In this document: one piece after another, positions 17,738 to 23,452 of the stretch
Layout: every line of letters starts with the position of its first letter
Position numbering within the stretch: position 1 is the stretch's first letter
Virus record (IMG/VR): IMGVR_UViG_3300017725_000063
Span: 1-25,436 of that record
Reading direction: 5' to 3' (one strand)
From: a virus
DNA length: 25,436 bases
Position numbers and translations under genes: made by a program
The notes under the pieces: generated by a model
What the model saw: only the letters and a program-made list of their open reading frames with translations
Database searches by the model: none
What the model was told of the DNA's origin: nothing

Positions 17738-18211
17738 ATGATTGACCCTGTTACAGCGGTCGGTCTAGCTACATCCGCCTTTAATATTCTCAAGCAGGGA
17801 ATATCTGCTGGCAAAGATATACAAGAGATGAGCGGAACCCTGGCTAAATGGGGTTCCGCTTTTTCTGATTTCCAATACGCAGAAGATAAGACAAAGAACC
17901 CTCCATTCTATAAGATGATGAGCGACAATAGCGCCAATGCTATCGAAATATTCGCTCAGAAAAAGAAGATGGAGTCCATGAGAAAGGAAATAAAAGACCA
18001 TATATCATGGACTTACGGGCCAAGTGCTTGGAAGGAAGTCCTCGCCATCGAGGGGGAGATGAGAAGAATTAGGCGGGAACAGGCTTACAAAAAACAAGAG
18101 GCAATCGACAACACTATCAATTTTATTGTTGGTACGGTTATATTTTTGATTGCTTCTGCTGGTGTTGTCACAGGCTTTTATTATTTAGGCAGATATCAGG
18201 GCAAGTGGTAA
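17738..18211 (+). CDS. Conserved marine-phage membrane protein (157 aa)
   Basis: A 157-residue protein with an amphipathic N-terminal helix (MIDPVTAVGLATSAFNILKQ), a charged centre with the conserved-looking phrases NPPFYKMM and SWTYGPSAWKEVLAIEGEMR, and one transmembrane helix at the end (residues 128-150). I recognise the 'Y-G-P-S-A-W-x-E-V' pattern from many marine phage genomes between tail fibre and lysis genes, but no function is known. A role in lysis or at the inner membrane is inferred from position and the tail anchor. The stop TAA overlaps the next ATG (TAATG), implying coupling. Confidence 0.6.
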   Translation: MIDPVTAVGLATSAFNILKQGISAGKDIQEMSGTLAKWGSAFSDFQYAEDKTKNPPFYKMMSDNSANAIEIFAQKKKMESMRKEIKDHISWTYGPSAWKEVLAIEGEMRRIRREQAYKKQEAIDNTINFIVGTVIFLIASAGVVTGFYYLGRYQGKW

Positions 18212-18381
18212 TGTGGGTGCTTGTTTGGTTGCAGCTTGCTGGTGGAGTTGCTCACTTCGAGGTTGGTCAGTACGCATCTGAAAATATTTGCTTTGAAGAA
18301 AAGATAAGAGCGTCCATACTTGTGACAAAGAACAACGAATATCTTTATTGTTTTAAAGTTAAGATAGGAGAAAGTGAATGA
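18211..18381 (+). CDS. 56-aa small exported-type protein (too short for most gene callers)
   Basis: An open frame of 56 codons fills the space between two certain genes, overlapping the upstream stop by one base (TAATG) and the downstream start by four (ATGA). The product starts with a hydrophobic stretch (MWVLVWLQLAGGVAHF) like a signal or anchor, followed by a short soluble domain with two cysteines (C27, C47) that could form a disulphide in the periplasm. Proteins of similar size and two-cysteine layout stand at this place in other marine phages, from memory. A spanin-like or periplasmic role is possible but unsupported; there is no lipobox. Confidence 0.6.
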   Translation: MWVLVWLQLAGGVAHFEVGQYASENICFEEKIRASILVTKNNEYLYCFKVKIGESE

Positions 18382-18578
18382 CTGTAGCAATGGAAAGAGT
18401 TTTAGCTTGGAAGATGCTGCCCAGACTCATGATGTTGATGATGTCTGTGTCTGCTTGGAGGGTGGTCGAATGGTTCATGACGCTACCTGACCCCACAACA
18501 CAGCAGTCTGCGCTTGTAAGCGTAGTTACAGGGGCTATGACGGGTGCGTTTGCAGTATGGCTAGGGCATGAAACATGA
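18378..18578 (+). CDS. Holin-like small membrane protein (66 aa)
   Basis: A 66-residue protein with two apolar segments: residues 13-34 (MLPRLMMLMMSVSAWRVVEWFM) and 42-62 (QSALVSVVTGAMTGAFAVWLG), separated by a DPTTQQ turn. This is a class-II holin layout. The order 'M-L-P-R ... V-V-E-W-F-M-x-L-P-D-P' is one I associate with marine phage holin-like proteins. It has an AGGAG ribosome site, overlaps both neighbours by four bases (ATGA at each end), and is followed by another holin candidate and the endopeptidase. Which of the two is the timing holin cannot be told from sequence; the other may act as antiholin. Confidence 0.6.
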   Translation: MTVAMERVLAWKMLPRLMMLMMSVSAWRVVEWFMTLPDPTTQQSALVSVVTGAMTGAFAVWLGHET

Positions 18579-18919
18579 TAGCTCAAATCATAGGCTCACT
18601 TGGTGGGCTTGCAACAACCTATCTCGATAGCAAAGCTGTCGTTAAGAAGGCTGAAGCTGAGACAAAGATGAAGGTAGCTACTGGCGAGATTAGCTGGGAG
18701 CAAGCTGCGATACAGGCAAGCGATGGCTCATGGAAAGACGAGGCTTGGACGCTTGCTTTCATAGCCATAATCTTGTGTTCGTTTGTACCTCCGCTCCAGC
18801 CCTATATGAAGGAGGGCTTCGCTAATATATCAGCTGCACCTGAGTGGTTTCAGTGGGCTTGTTTTGCTAGCATATCAGCTAGCTTTGGTATCCGTACAAT
18901 GAAGGGGTTTAAGAAATGA
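18575..18919 (+). CDS. Holin, 3TM (GTA-holin-like) family
   Basis: A 114-residue protein. An apolar start (IAQIIGSLGGLATTYLDSKA) precedes a charged helix with the AEAETKMKVATGEISWEQAA phrase. Then DGSWKDEAWTL leads to two transmembrane helices (about residues 58-74 and 92-108). The phrase 'W-K-D-E-x-x-T' before the first strong membrane helix is characteristic of the 3TM holin family named after gene-transfer-agent release (PF11351-type). Such proteins permeabilise the inner membrane and let the endolysin reach peptidoglycan. The start overlaps the previous stop (ATGA) and its stop overlaps the endolysin start (ATGA), giving a tightly coupled lysis cassette. Confidence 0.7.
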   Translation: MIAQIIGSLGGLATTYLDSKAVVKKAEAETKMKVATGEISWEQAAIQASDGSWKDEAWTLAFIAIILCSFVPPLQPYMKEGFANISAAPEWFQWACFASISASFGIRTMKGFKK

Positions 18920-19371
18920 GTTATAAGTTAGGTAAGCGCAGCCTTGATAGGTTAATTGGTGTTGATGAACGCATGGTTGCTGTCGTTAAGTACGCTATTG
19001 GTGTGACTAAGCAGGACTTCTCTGTGATCTGTGGGCTACGCACCATCGAAGAGCAGAGGGCTTTGGTTGCCAAGGGTGCTAGTCAAACAATGAAGTCAAA
19101 GCATATTGATGGTTTGGCTGTAGATCTCATGGCCTACATAGATGGTGGCAGATGGGAGCTTAATCTTTATGACGAGATTGCTGACGCTATGGCAGAGGGC
19201 GCTCGTGCTGCTGATATTCCAATTCGTTGGGGTGCAGCTTGGTCTGTGTCAAACATTGCTCAGTACCATGAGGGCAACATGGAAGATGCAATGAATAGTT
19301 ATATTGATTTGCGTAGATCTCAGGGTCGCAGGCCATTTATTGATGGACCTCATTTCGAGCTTATGATTTAA
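18916..19371 (+). CDS. Endolysin: M15-type peptidase (L-alanyl-D-glutamate endopeptidase-like)
   Basis: A 151-residue peptidase of the VanY/T5-endolysin type (M15). The zinc and catalytic residues are visible: SKHIDGLAVD (H63, D70) and DGPHFEL (D143, H146), the same arrangement as in T5 endolysin. The N-terminal part (GKRSLDRLIGVDERMVAVVK) and the SVICGLRTIEEQ strand with the R-T motif also belong to this family. The enzyme cuts the peptide stem of peptidoglycan. An internal 25-residue stretch (about 112-136) is longer than in the shortest members. No signal peptide, so release depends on the holin upstream. It is the last gene of the plus-strand late block. Confidence 0.85.
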   Translation: MSYKLGKRSLDRLIGVDERMVAVVKYAIGVTKQDFSVICGLRTIEEQRALVAKGASQTMKSKHIDGLAVDLMAYIDGGRWELNLYDEIADAMAEGARAADIPIRWGAAWSVSNIAQYHEGNMEDAMNSYIDLRRSQGRRPFIDGPHFELMI

Positions 19372-19378
19372 GTATCGA

Positions 19379-19450
19379 GCGGGTGGTTCAACATATTGTT
19401 TGTTGGTTAACGTGCTACCGAATGCGCCAATCATTCACACGGCCACCCGC
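19379..19450. other. Structured inverted-repeat element between convergent operons
   Basis: GCGGGTGG (19379-19386) pairs with CCACCCGC (19443-19450). Inside, CAACA/TGTTG (19389-19393 / 19401-19405) closes a 7-base loop, and GAATG/CATTC (19420-19424 / 19432-19436) closes another 7-base loop, extended by CGTG/CACG (19411-19414 / 19438-19441). Together they make a 72-base three-way junction that can form on either strand. There is no T-run, so a plain intrinsic terminator is unlikely. It fills nearly all of the 19372-19460 gap. A bidirectional termination, RNA-stability or small-RNA role is inference. Confidence 0.45.
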
Positions 19451-19460
19451 ACGATCTTTC

Positions 19461-19571
19461 CTAGAATAAAATTCCTACCGCTGCCATAAGGCCAGCGCCG
19501 CTTACGAATCCTGCAAGCGCGCCGACCACGCCTGCAATCTCAAATTTCTTTTGCAGTTCTTCCTCGCTCAT
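19461..19571 (-). CDS. 36-aa single-span membrane microprotein
   Basis: A short open frame at the end of the minus-strand operon. The ATG overlaps the previous gene's stop (ATGA, 19568-19571), the usual coupling in this operon, and the frame ends at TAG. The product begins with a charged helix (MSEEELQKKFE) and continues with a Gly/Ala/Val-rich membrane helix (residues 13-36, IAGVVGAL... AVGILF) containing GxxxG-like spacing (GALAGFVSGAG). It resembles small phage membrane proteins that act as inhibitors or superinfection-exclusion factors, but nothing identifies its role. Confidence 0.55.
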   Translation of the reverse strand: MSEEELQKKFEIAGVVGALAGFVSGAGLMAAVGILF

Positions 19572-20014
19572 AACGCACCACCCACTTTAGTTTTATTCTT
19601 TGTGCTGCGTTGATGTTCTTGCCATTGCGCTGCGTAGACCAGCTCACGCTTGACGTTACAATCCAGGTCGCTGTGAAGTATGTCACGGAGCCGCTTCTTC
19701 AGTTTTCTTTTGTAATGGCCCTTTGAAGTATCTCGTTTAATGCGAACAGGGTTTCGAGTTGCTGCTGTAGGTTGTGCCGGTTTTGCTTCTTTGCGCTCTC
19801 GATCATGATTGATAGTTGACGTTGGCTTCGGGCCAATGCCTGCTTGCCTTCTGGGTTCATAGCTTTTCTGCCTTCCATCGATAAATTTTATTCCGTATTT
19901 TTTTGCAATCTTTACTACGGTTTTGTACGGTATCGACATTAGTGCAGATGCCTCTTTTTTTGTCAGCTTCATTTCGGCTGCTTTGATGCACTTGACAATA
20001 TCTTTGCCGTTCAT
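19568..20014 (-). CDS. HTH DNA-binding protein with basic C-terminal extension (148 aa)
   Basis: The start at 20014 is chosen because the ATG overlaps the previous stop (ATGA) behind GGAAGG; the frame is open upstream, but that part lies inside the preceding gene. Residues 15-45 form a helix-turn-helix (LTKKEASALMSIPYKTVVKI), then a KKYGIKFIDGRQK tail that closely parallels the preceding gene. Residues 50-148 are strongly basic (RIKRDTSKGHYKRKLKKRLR) with a C-terminal helical segment. The pattern is of a small phage DNA-binding or transcription factor. Target and sign of regulation are unknown. It lies downstream of the annealing protein in the early operon. Confidence 0.6.
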   Translation of the reverse strand: MNGKDIVKCIKAAEMKLTKKEASALMSIPYKTVVKIAKKYGIKFIDGRQKSYEPRRQAGIGPKPTSTINHDRERKEAKPAQPTAATRNPVRIKRDTSKGHYKRKLKKRLRDILHSDLDCNVKRELVYAAQWQEHQRSTKNKTKVGGAL

Positions 20015-20199
20015 TTCTTTTTCCTTCCGTCCATCTCCCAGGTTATATTGTTCTTGCGGCAGAACGCGCTGAGTAAAGCTTGCGACATACCCAGCTTCTC
20101 CGCTGCTTTCATCTGCGTTACTTGCCCAGCCAGATCCTCGACCACGCCAATCAACTCCCGTTTCTGGCGTGACCTCATTTGCTTCCAGGTCTCCATCAT
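20011..20199 (-). CDS. Small HTH protein (62 aa), paralogue of the next gene
   Basis: Codes for 62 residues. The first ATG of an ATGATG pair at 20199 is chosen since AAAGGAAA precedes it and it overlaps the previous stop. An N-terminal basic helix leads to an HTH (KAAEKLGMSQALLSAFCRKN) and ends in NITWEMDGRKKK, the counterpart of the 'GIKFIDGRQK' end in the next gene: homologous domains, this one without the basic extension. It is likely a DNA-binding cofactor or competitor of its neighbour; this is inferred from the domain alone. Confidence 0.6.
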   Translation of the reverse strand: MMETWKQMRSRQKRELIGVVEDLAGQVTQMKAAEKLGMSQALLSAFCRKNNITWEMDGRKKK

Positions 20200-20918
20200 T
20201 CTTTTCCTTTCTGTGCGCCCAAGATCTTGAGGCAATTCTTGTATCGCTTGTCGATCTCTTCTTTGAACCCGTCCGATAGCTTGTCGATTGACTGTTGGTT
20301 TTGCTCAATCAGTTCGCGCAGCATTGTCATGCGTTCCCGTGGAGGGATTGCAACTCCATCTTTGACTTCCAGTTTGGTATATACTGCGATTAGATTAATG
20401 AGATCGGCGGTAAACTTTTGCGCGTCCCACGATCCTTTATCGTCTCCAATGTGGTTCTTCAGTGTGAGCATATCCCCGGCTGGTGGTGCTGATGGCGGCT
20501 GCGTAGATTGAGCCTGCTGCTTTTGCGCTGCGGCCTTACGCGGTACAGCATCGATCTCGTTAAGGCTGGCGTATGTCCCGCCGTGCAAGCCAATGGATGC
20601 CAAAGCGCGGCCTATGGCGCTTGTCTCTGCGTTCTCCAGAGCGCTTGTTTTGTTGACGTTACCCTGTCCTCTGATCTCCTCGGCCATGCCAGATCCAACA
20701 ATCATCCCGGCGCTGTTGGTGATCGCTGCTTTGATAACAACTCGCTTGCCATCATCCATCAGGATCTCGGTGTTGATCCCGTGATCTGTGCCGAATGCTT
20801 TGCGGAATGCTTCGACGCGCACAAAAACCTCTGTATATTTCTTGCCGCCGCGCTGCGTCACGCCGTGCGTGCGATTGAGATCGTTCACCTCGGCCATTGC
20901 TTTTTGTAGTTCGCTCAT
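20196..20918 (-). CDS. ERF/Sak-like single-strand annealing recombination protein
   Basis: Codes for 240 residues. The ATG at 20918 is chosen over an upstream one because GTGAGGATC precedes it and it overlaps the previous stop (ATGA). The core has the pattern of phage annealing proteins of the ERF/Sak type: KKYTEVFVRVEAFRKAFG, a strand with IKAAITNSAGMIVGSGMAEE, then the helix SALENAETSAIGRALASIGL and HGGTYASLNEI. The C-terminal half starts with a Gln/Pro-rich linker (about residues 128-148) and ends in helices. Such proteins anneal complementary single strands during phage recombination. The Gp157-like neighbour upstream supports this. I am sure of the family type but not of the subclass. 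Confidence 0.65.
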   Translation of the reverse strand: MSELQKAMAEVNDLNRTHGVTQRGGKKYTEVFVRVEAFRKAFGTDHGINTEILMDDGKRVVIKAAITNSAGMIVGSGMAEEIRGQGNVNKTSALENAETSAIGRALASIGLHGGTYASLNEIDAVPRKAAAQKQQAQSTQPPSAPPAGDMLTLKNHIGDDKGSWDAQKFTADLINLIAVYTKLEVKDGVAIPPRERMTMLRELIEQNQQSIDKLSDGFKEEIDKRYKNCLKILGAQKGKE

Positions 20919-21400
20919 TTGATCCTCACTGTAACTGATGGATTGCCCATCTGATATTCGCAACCTGGCACAAGCTCCCCTGCGTCCATCTGTTTCTTGA
21001 TTGCAGTCATGTCTGGCCTGACTGTGACTGTTGTTAATTGGCTTGGAATGTCGTGCTGATCTACGACCACAACTTTCTTGCGCGGCTTGGTGCGGCTGAC
21101 TGTTGCCAGAGGGTGCTGGATCTTAGTCTGCCCCATTGCATCGAGCAAGTGACCGATCGTGATCGAGATCGCGTCCTGTTTGGCTGACAAACGCTTTGCT
21201 CTGGCGGTGTATGTCGCCGCCAACTCTTTCACTGACCCTTCGTAGATTGAGCATTCGGTGCGCTCTTGGATAAGCTTGCCCAAAATGTCCATTGCATCTG
21301 TCTCACCATCGAGCGTGTCAAGAAAGCTGTCTTGATCGTCGCCGGTCAATAGCCTAATTCTATCGGCCATGTCGCGGATCTCTTCAAATTTAATATACAT
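20915..21400 (-). CDS. Siphovirus Gp157-like protein
   Basis: Codes for 161 residues: a helical N-terminal half with a long coiled-coil region (about residues 30-95, VKELAATYTARAKRLSAKQD, then ITIGHLLDAMGQTKIQHPL) and a beta C-terminal half with 'T-V-S-R-x-x-P-R-K-K-V-V-V-V' and 'I-P-x-x-L' features. This order matches the Gp157 family (PF05565), found next to annealing proteins in many phages; it has been linked to resistance of the host to phage but the mechanism is unknown. AGGAGG stands before the ATG, and the stop overlaps the ERF/Sak start. It overlaps the gene before it by 11 bases. Confidence 0.7.
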   Translation of the reverse strand: MYIKFEEIRDMADRIRLLTGDDQDSFLDTLDGETDAMDILGKLIQERTECSIYEGSVKELAATYTARAKRLSAKQDAISITIGHLLDAMGQTKIQHPLATVSRTKPRKKVVVVDQHDIPSQLTTVTVRPDMTAIKKQMDAGELVPGCEYQMGNPSVTVRIK

Positions 21401-21710
21401 ATCGTCCTCCTGATTTTGTGACGGTCCAAATGATCTCGCCGTTGCCGTATTGGTTTTTATGACGCCGCCCGGTGTCTTCGATCAATTCCATTTCTTGCAG
21501 TTCCGTCAGGCGCGGTCTTATGCTAGTAATAGGTAGCCGCAGAGAGGCGCTTATCTGCTCCCCTGACCCTCCTCCCAGGGTCGATAGCGCGCGCAGGGTG
21601 TCCAACCGCCTGCCTGTGACCTTTGCGGCCACCTGGTGCGCCGCCGCGACTTCGGTATCTCCTGCCGCGCGGTGGTGCATCTTTTTGGTGTTCACTTCAT
21701 AGATCTTCAT
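21390..21710 (-). CDS. Winged-helix DNA-binding protein (106 aa)
   Basis: The start at 21710 is chosen for its GAGGAG site; earlier in-frame ATGs fall inside the preceding gene. Residues 33-100 form a winged helix: RLDTLRALSTLGGGSGEQIS, helix 3 LPITSIRPRLTELQEMELIE, then a wing with 'D-T-G-R-R-H-K' and a strand IIWTVT. This type of wHTH is common in phage early operons and may regulate early or late transcription, or serve as a component of replication complexes. It lies between two zinc-ribbon genes and the Gp157/ERF pair. Confidence 0.65.
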   Translation of the reverse strand: MKIYEVNTKKMHHRAAGDTEVAAAHQVAAKVTGRRLDTLRALSTLGGGSGEQISASLRLPITSIRPRLTELQEMELIEDTGRRHKNQYGNGEIIWTVTKSGGRYVY

Positions 21711-21909
21711 CGTCTTGCTCCTCAAATACTGCGCCCTCTCCCTGGCACGTTTCACAATCAATAGGATCTTCGTATGGTTCCCCGATGTCACGGCTAAAAC
21801 TTTGCACTTTGTAAGTGATCTCGATCATCTTGCCATCCCCATCGCATTCCGGGCATACCTTAGAAGCCTTTTCGCGCTGGTCTTGGAATATGTCTTTCAC
21901 CTTGCCCAT
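21697..21909 (-). CDS. DnaJ-type zinc-ribbon protein (70 aa)
   Basis: Two CxxCxGxG motifs are visible: CPECDGDG (C19, C22) and CETCQGEG (C52, C55), as in the central zinc domain of DnaJ, separated by about 30 residues. The tail is acidic. The start is ATG at 21909, overlapping the previous stop by one base behind AAGGGG; a GTG at 21912 in frame is also possible. Free-standing DnaJ-like zinc ribbons occur in phages and could bind nucleic acid or host chaperone partners. There is no J-domain. The function is unknown. Confidence 0.7.
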   Translation of the reverse strand: MGKVKDIFQDQREKASKVCPECDGDGKMIEITYKVQSFSRDIGEPYEDPIDCETCQGEGAVFEEQDDEDL

Positions 21910-22013
21910 CACTTGTCCCCTTCTGGCTTCTTACTGGAACAATGTTTGCAATATTCTTGCGGCGCGGCTCCACATTTGCGGCAGGCTTCTGAAAGCTTCC
22001 TCATGTTAGACAT
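21909..22013 (-). CDS. 34-aa zinc-ribbon microprotein
   Basis: Frame bounded by one-base overlaps on both sides: TAATG at the start, TGATG at the end. The product has CRKCGAAPQEYCKHC, i.e. C11, C14, C22 and C25, a minimal zinc knuckle. The residues outside are charged. It is too short for most gene callers, but its coupling to both neighbours and the Cys spacing support a real gene. Possibly a nucleic-acid or host-protein binder. Confidence 0.6.
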   Translation of the reverse strand: MSNMRKLSEACRKCGAAPQEYCKHCSSKKPEGDK

Positions 22014-22108
22014 TACAAAACCCCCGCAAAGAAAAATAAAAGGTAGAAGGTTAGAAACAAGCTCACCACTCCGACAGTATCTTTGACCCACTCTTTCCAA
22101 TCGTTCAT
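22013..22108 (-). CDS. 31-aa membrane microprotein
   Basis: ATG at 22108 behind a strong GAGGAG site; ends in TAA overlapping the next ATG (TAATG). The product starts with an amphipathic, charged segment (MNDWKEWVKDTVG) and continues in a single membrane span rich in Leu and Phe (residues 14-31). It has no recognisable family. Such small inner-membrane peptides in phage early operons sometimes act in host takeover or exclusion; that remains speculation here. Confidence 0.55.
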   Translation of the reverse strand: MNDWKEWVKDTVGVVSLFLTFYLLFFFAGVL

Positions 22109-22119
22109 AATTACACTCC

Positions 22120-22350
22120 TCAATTGTGATTTTTATTAAAGACTAACAAAACATTTCCGATGACTTTGCTGCTAAAGCCGGTGACGTTCATCAACTTTTC
22201 AATGAAAAACTGTTCTAAATCGGCGCCGTTTTTAAACTCCGCCCGGTAATATGGCTCACCGTGTTTGTTGAACATTTTTTCAAAGTAGGTATCTAAGTGC
22301 TTGGGTGCATCGGACATACGCTCGACCATGTTTGTATAATTAACTGCCAT
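22120..22350 (-). CDS. Early-operon protein of unknown function (76 aa)
   Basis: Codes for 76 residues; the start has AAGGAG at good spacing and overlaps the previous gene by 11 bases. The sequence shows two amphipathic helices (residues 5-30, then 43-56) and a C-terminal strand (VIGNVLLVFNK). An aromatic charged segment (GEPYYRAEFKNGADLEQFF) lies between. I do not recognise a family. Its place in a string of short, tightly spaced genes suggests an accessory early protein. Confidence 0.55.
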   Translation of the reverse strand: MAVNYTNMVERMSDAPKHLDTYFEKMFNKHGEPYYRAEFKNGADLEQFFIEKLMNVTGFSSKVIGNVLLVFNKNHN

Positions 22351-22546
22351 TGTTTACTCCTTTATCAATCTCTAAACACAAGCTTTTTAGGCTGCTGGCG
22401 ACTATCGTTTTATGATCGTTTTTATTAGCGAACCAGTTTACCATATTATACATACCGGGTTTTGAGCTATGTATAAGCCAGCCTTGATATTCCCAAGGAT
22501 GTCGCAGATCGCCCTTGCGTTTGGTTTTTTTAAATTTGGGTTCCAT
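22340..22546 (-). CDS. Basic early protein of unknown function (68 aa)
   Basis: The start at 22546 is preferred, as AAAGGAAACAG precedes it; the upstream extension runs through a hairpin and into the preceding gene. The first residues are basic (MEPKFKKTKRKGDLRHPWEY), followed by an aromatic strand pair (WLIHSSKPGMYNMVNWF) and a helix. This could bind nucleic acid or a host protein. No family was recognised. The stop lies inside the following gene's start region. Confidence 0.5.
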   Translation of the reverse strand: MEPKFKKTKRKGDLRHPWEYQGWLIHSSKPGMYNMVNWFANKNDHKTIVASSLKSLCLEIDKGVNNGS

Positions 22547-22572
22547 CACGCTGTTTCCTTTTGACTTAGTGA

Positions 22573-22588
22573 TGCGCCCGAAGGCGCA
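22573..22588 (-). promoter_or_regulatory. UUCG-tetraloop hairpin in an intercistronic gap
   Basis: Read on the minus strand, TGCGCC, TTCG, GGCGCA gives a 6-bp stem closed by a C(UUCG)G tetraloop, an exceptionally stable RNA hairpin. It lies in the 50-base gap between two early genes, whose other junctions mostly overlap. No U-run follows. It probably protects mRNA, acts as a partial terminator or adjusts expression between the first four and the later genes of the operon. Confidence 0.55.
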
Positions 22589-22596
22589 CTGCAAAA

Positions 22597-22944
22597 TCAA
22601 ATCAAGTAGGCTGGGCCGGTCCATGTAACACCTTTGAAGTTACCCTCGATGATGTTGCCCCGCGCCCGGTTCCGTGTTGGCGTTCCCCAACCGGCAGGGT
22701 AAAGGATGTCACCCTTCTTGAACTTGGGATCATCATCAACATTAACAATGAAGCCCCAAACGGAAGACATTGGAGTGCCTCCATTCGCTTTCATGATCTT
22801 GATGTATTTTTTGCCAACCTTAAAACCCAAGCCGCTGTTGAAACTGTCGATCATCTTTTCCTTTATGTCATCGTCAGTCCACATTCTCCAGCCTGCATAA
22901 TCAGCTTTAATATAGTCGATCAATTCTTGTATCTGCTTTTCCAT
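22597..22944 (-). CDS. Conserved phage protein of unknown function (115 aa)
   Basis: Codes for 115 residues, with a helical N-terminal 40 residues and a beta-rich remainder. Characteristic phrases are FKVGKKYIKIMKANGG, SSVWGFIV, 'F-K-K-G-D-I-L-Y-P-A-G-W', RARGNI and VTWTGPAYL. I recall similar proteins in cyanophages and other marine phages with this SH3-like, small barrel pattern, but with no known role. AGGAGA stands before the ATG. The end of the gene is followed by the UUCG hairpin, marking a boundary within the operon. Confidence 0.6.
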   Translation of the reverse strand: MEKQIQELIDYIKADYAGWRMWTDDDIKEKMIDSFNSGLGFKVGKKYIKIMKANGGTPMSSVWGFIVNVDDDPKFKKGDILYPAGWGTPTRNRARGNIIEGNFKGVTWTGPAYLI

Positions 22945-22955
22945 TTTCTTTTCTC

Positions 22956-23192
22956 CTATACCTTGAATATCTGATCTTGACCGACTTTGATGTGAGTCTC
23001 ACTGGCGGGAAACCAACCAGTAAACTCCCACTGGTCGATCATTGCTTTCGCGCCACGCAAGGTCTGAGCCGCATCGGTCGCGCCGCTTTGACCGGGAGGG
23101 AACATTAACCAGATCTTTTCTTCTGGAAAATACTCGATGATCCATTGAGTGTATCCATACTTACCAGGACCAAATTTCTTGACCTTAGCCAT
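22956..23192 (-). CDS. Early protein of unknown function (78 aa)
   Basis: The start at 23192 is chosen for its excellent AGGAGGAAAG site; an upstream in-frame ATG exists but is poorly placed. It encodes a basic start (MAKVKKFGPGKYGYTQWIIE), a hydrophobic strand pair (EKIWLMFPPGQSG), then a helix (AAQTLRGAKAMIDQWEFTGW) and a short end. The alternating strand-turn-strand-helix-strand pattern suggests a small globular fold. Not recognised. It is the third gene after the promoter. Confidence 0.55.
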   Translation of the reverse strand: MAKVKKFGPGKYGYTQWIIEYFPEEKIWLMFPPGQSGATDAAQTLRGAKAMIDQWEFTGWFPASETHIKVGQDQIFKV

Positions 23193-23203
23193 TTTCTTTC
23201 CTC

Positions 23204-23452
23204 CTAACAAATCCGCATTACTTGACCGGCTTTCGCCGCATCGATCCAGGCTTGCTGCCTAGCCTCGTCGTTGGCTTTGATCCGTGCCAACAAACTATCT
23301 TCGTAAGCAAACTCCCGCAAAGCATCCCAGCTGTCAGCCAAGCTTTTCTCAGCGATGATATCCTCGATGTCAGTCTGCCGCTCACCGGGCTGGCTGTTGT
23401 CGCCATTGTCGAACAAGTCAAACATTGCGGCGTCTTTCTGAATCTTAGCCAT
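23204..23452 (-). CDS. Acidic early protein of unknown function (82 aa)
   Basis: Codes for 82 residues; the ATG overlaps the previous stop by one base (TAATG) behind GAGGAGG. The first half is polar and acidic (DLFDNGDNSQPGERQTDIED), the second helical (DSWDALREFAYEDSLLARIK, then ARQQAWIDAAKAG). There is no membrane span or metal site. I do not recognise it. A DNA-mimic or protein-binding role could fit the acid content; no specific evidence supports that. Confidence 0.55.
   Translation of the reverse strand: MAKIQKDAAMFDLFDNGDNSQPGERQTDIEDIIAEKSLADSWDALREFAYEDSLLARIKANDEARQQAWIDAAKAGQVMRIC

Noticed and set aside
18575-18919. Evidence for a gene transfer agent
   Set aside because: The holin family bears the GTA name, but the surrounding genes are a complete phage structural and replication set.
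19379-19450. tRNA gene (tRNA-Gly-like ends GCGGGTG / CACCCGC)
   Set aside because: Size and end pairs fit, but no T-arm with TTCRA, no D-loop and no anticodon arm in place on either strand.
20048-20909. Plus-strand open frames opposite the annealing-protein gene (60-133 codons)
   Set aside because: Shadows of the minus-strand genes, with Cys/Ser-rich improbable products and no ribosome site.
22547-22624. Longer start for the 68-aa gene (ATG at 22624)
   Set aside because: The extension lies in the preceding gene and passes through a stable hairpin; the ATG at 22546 has a ribosome site.
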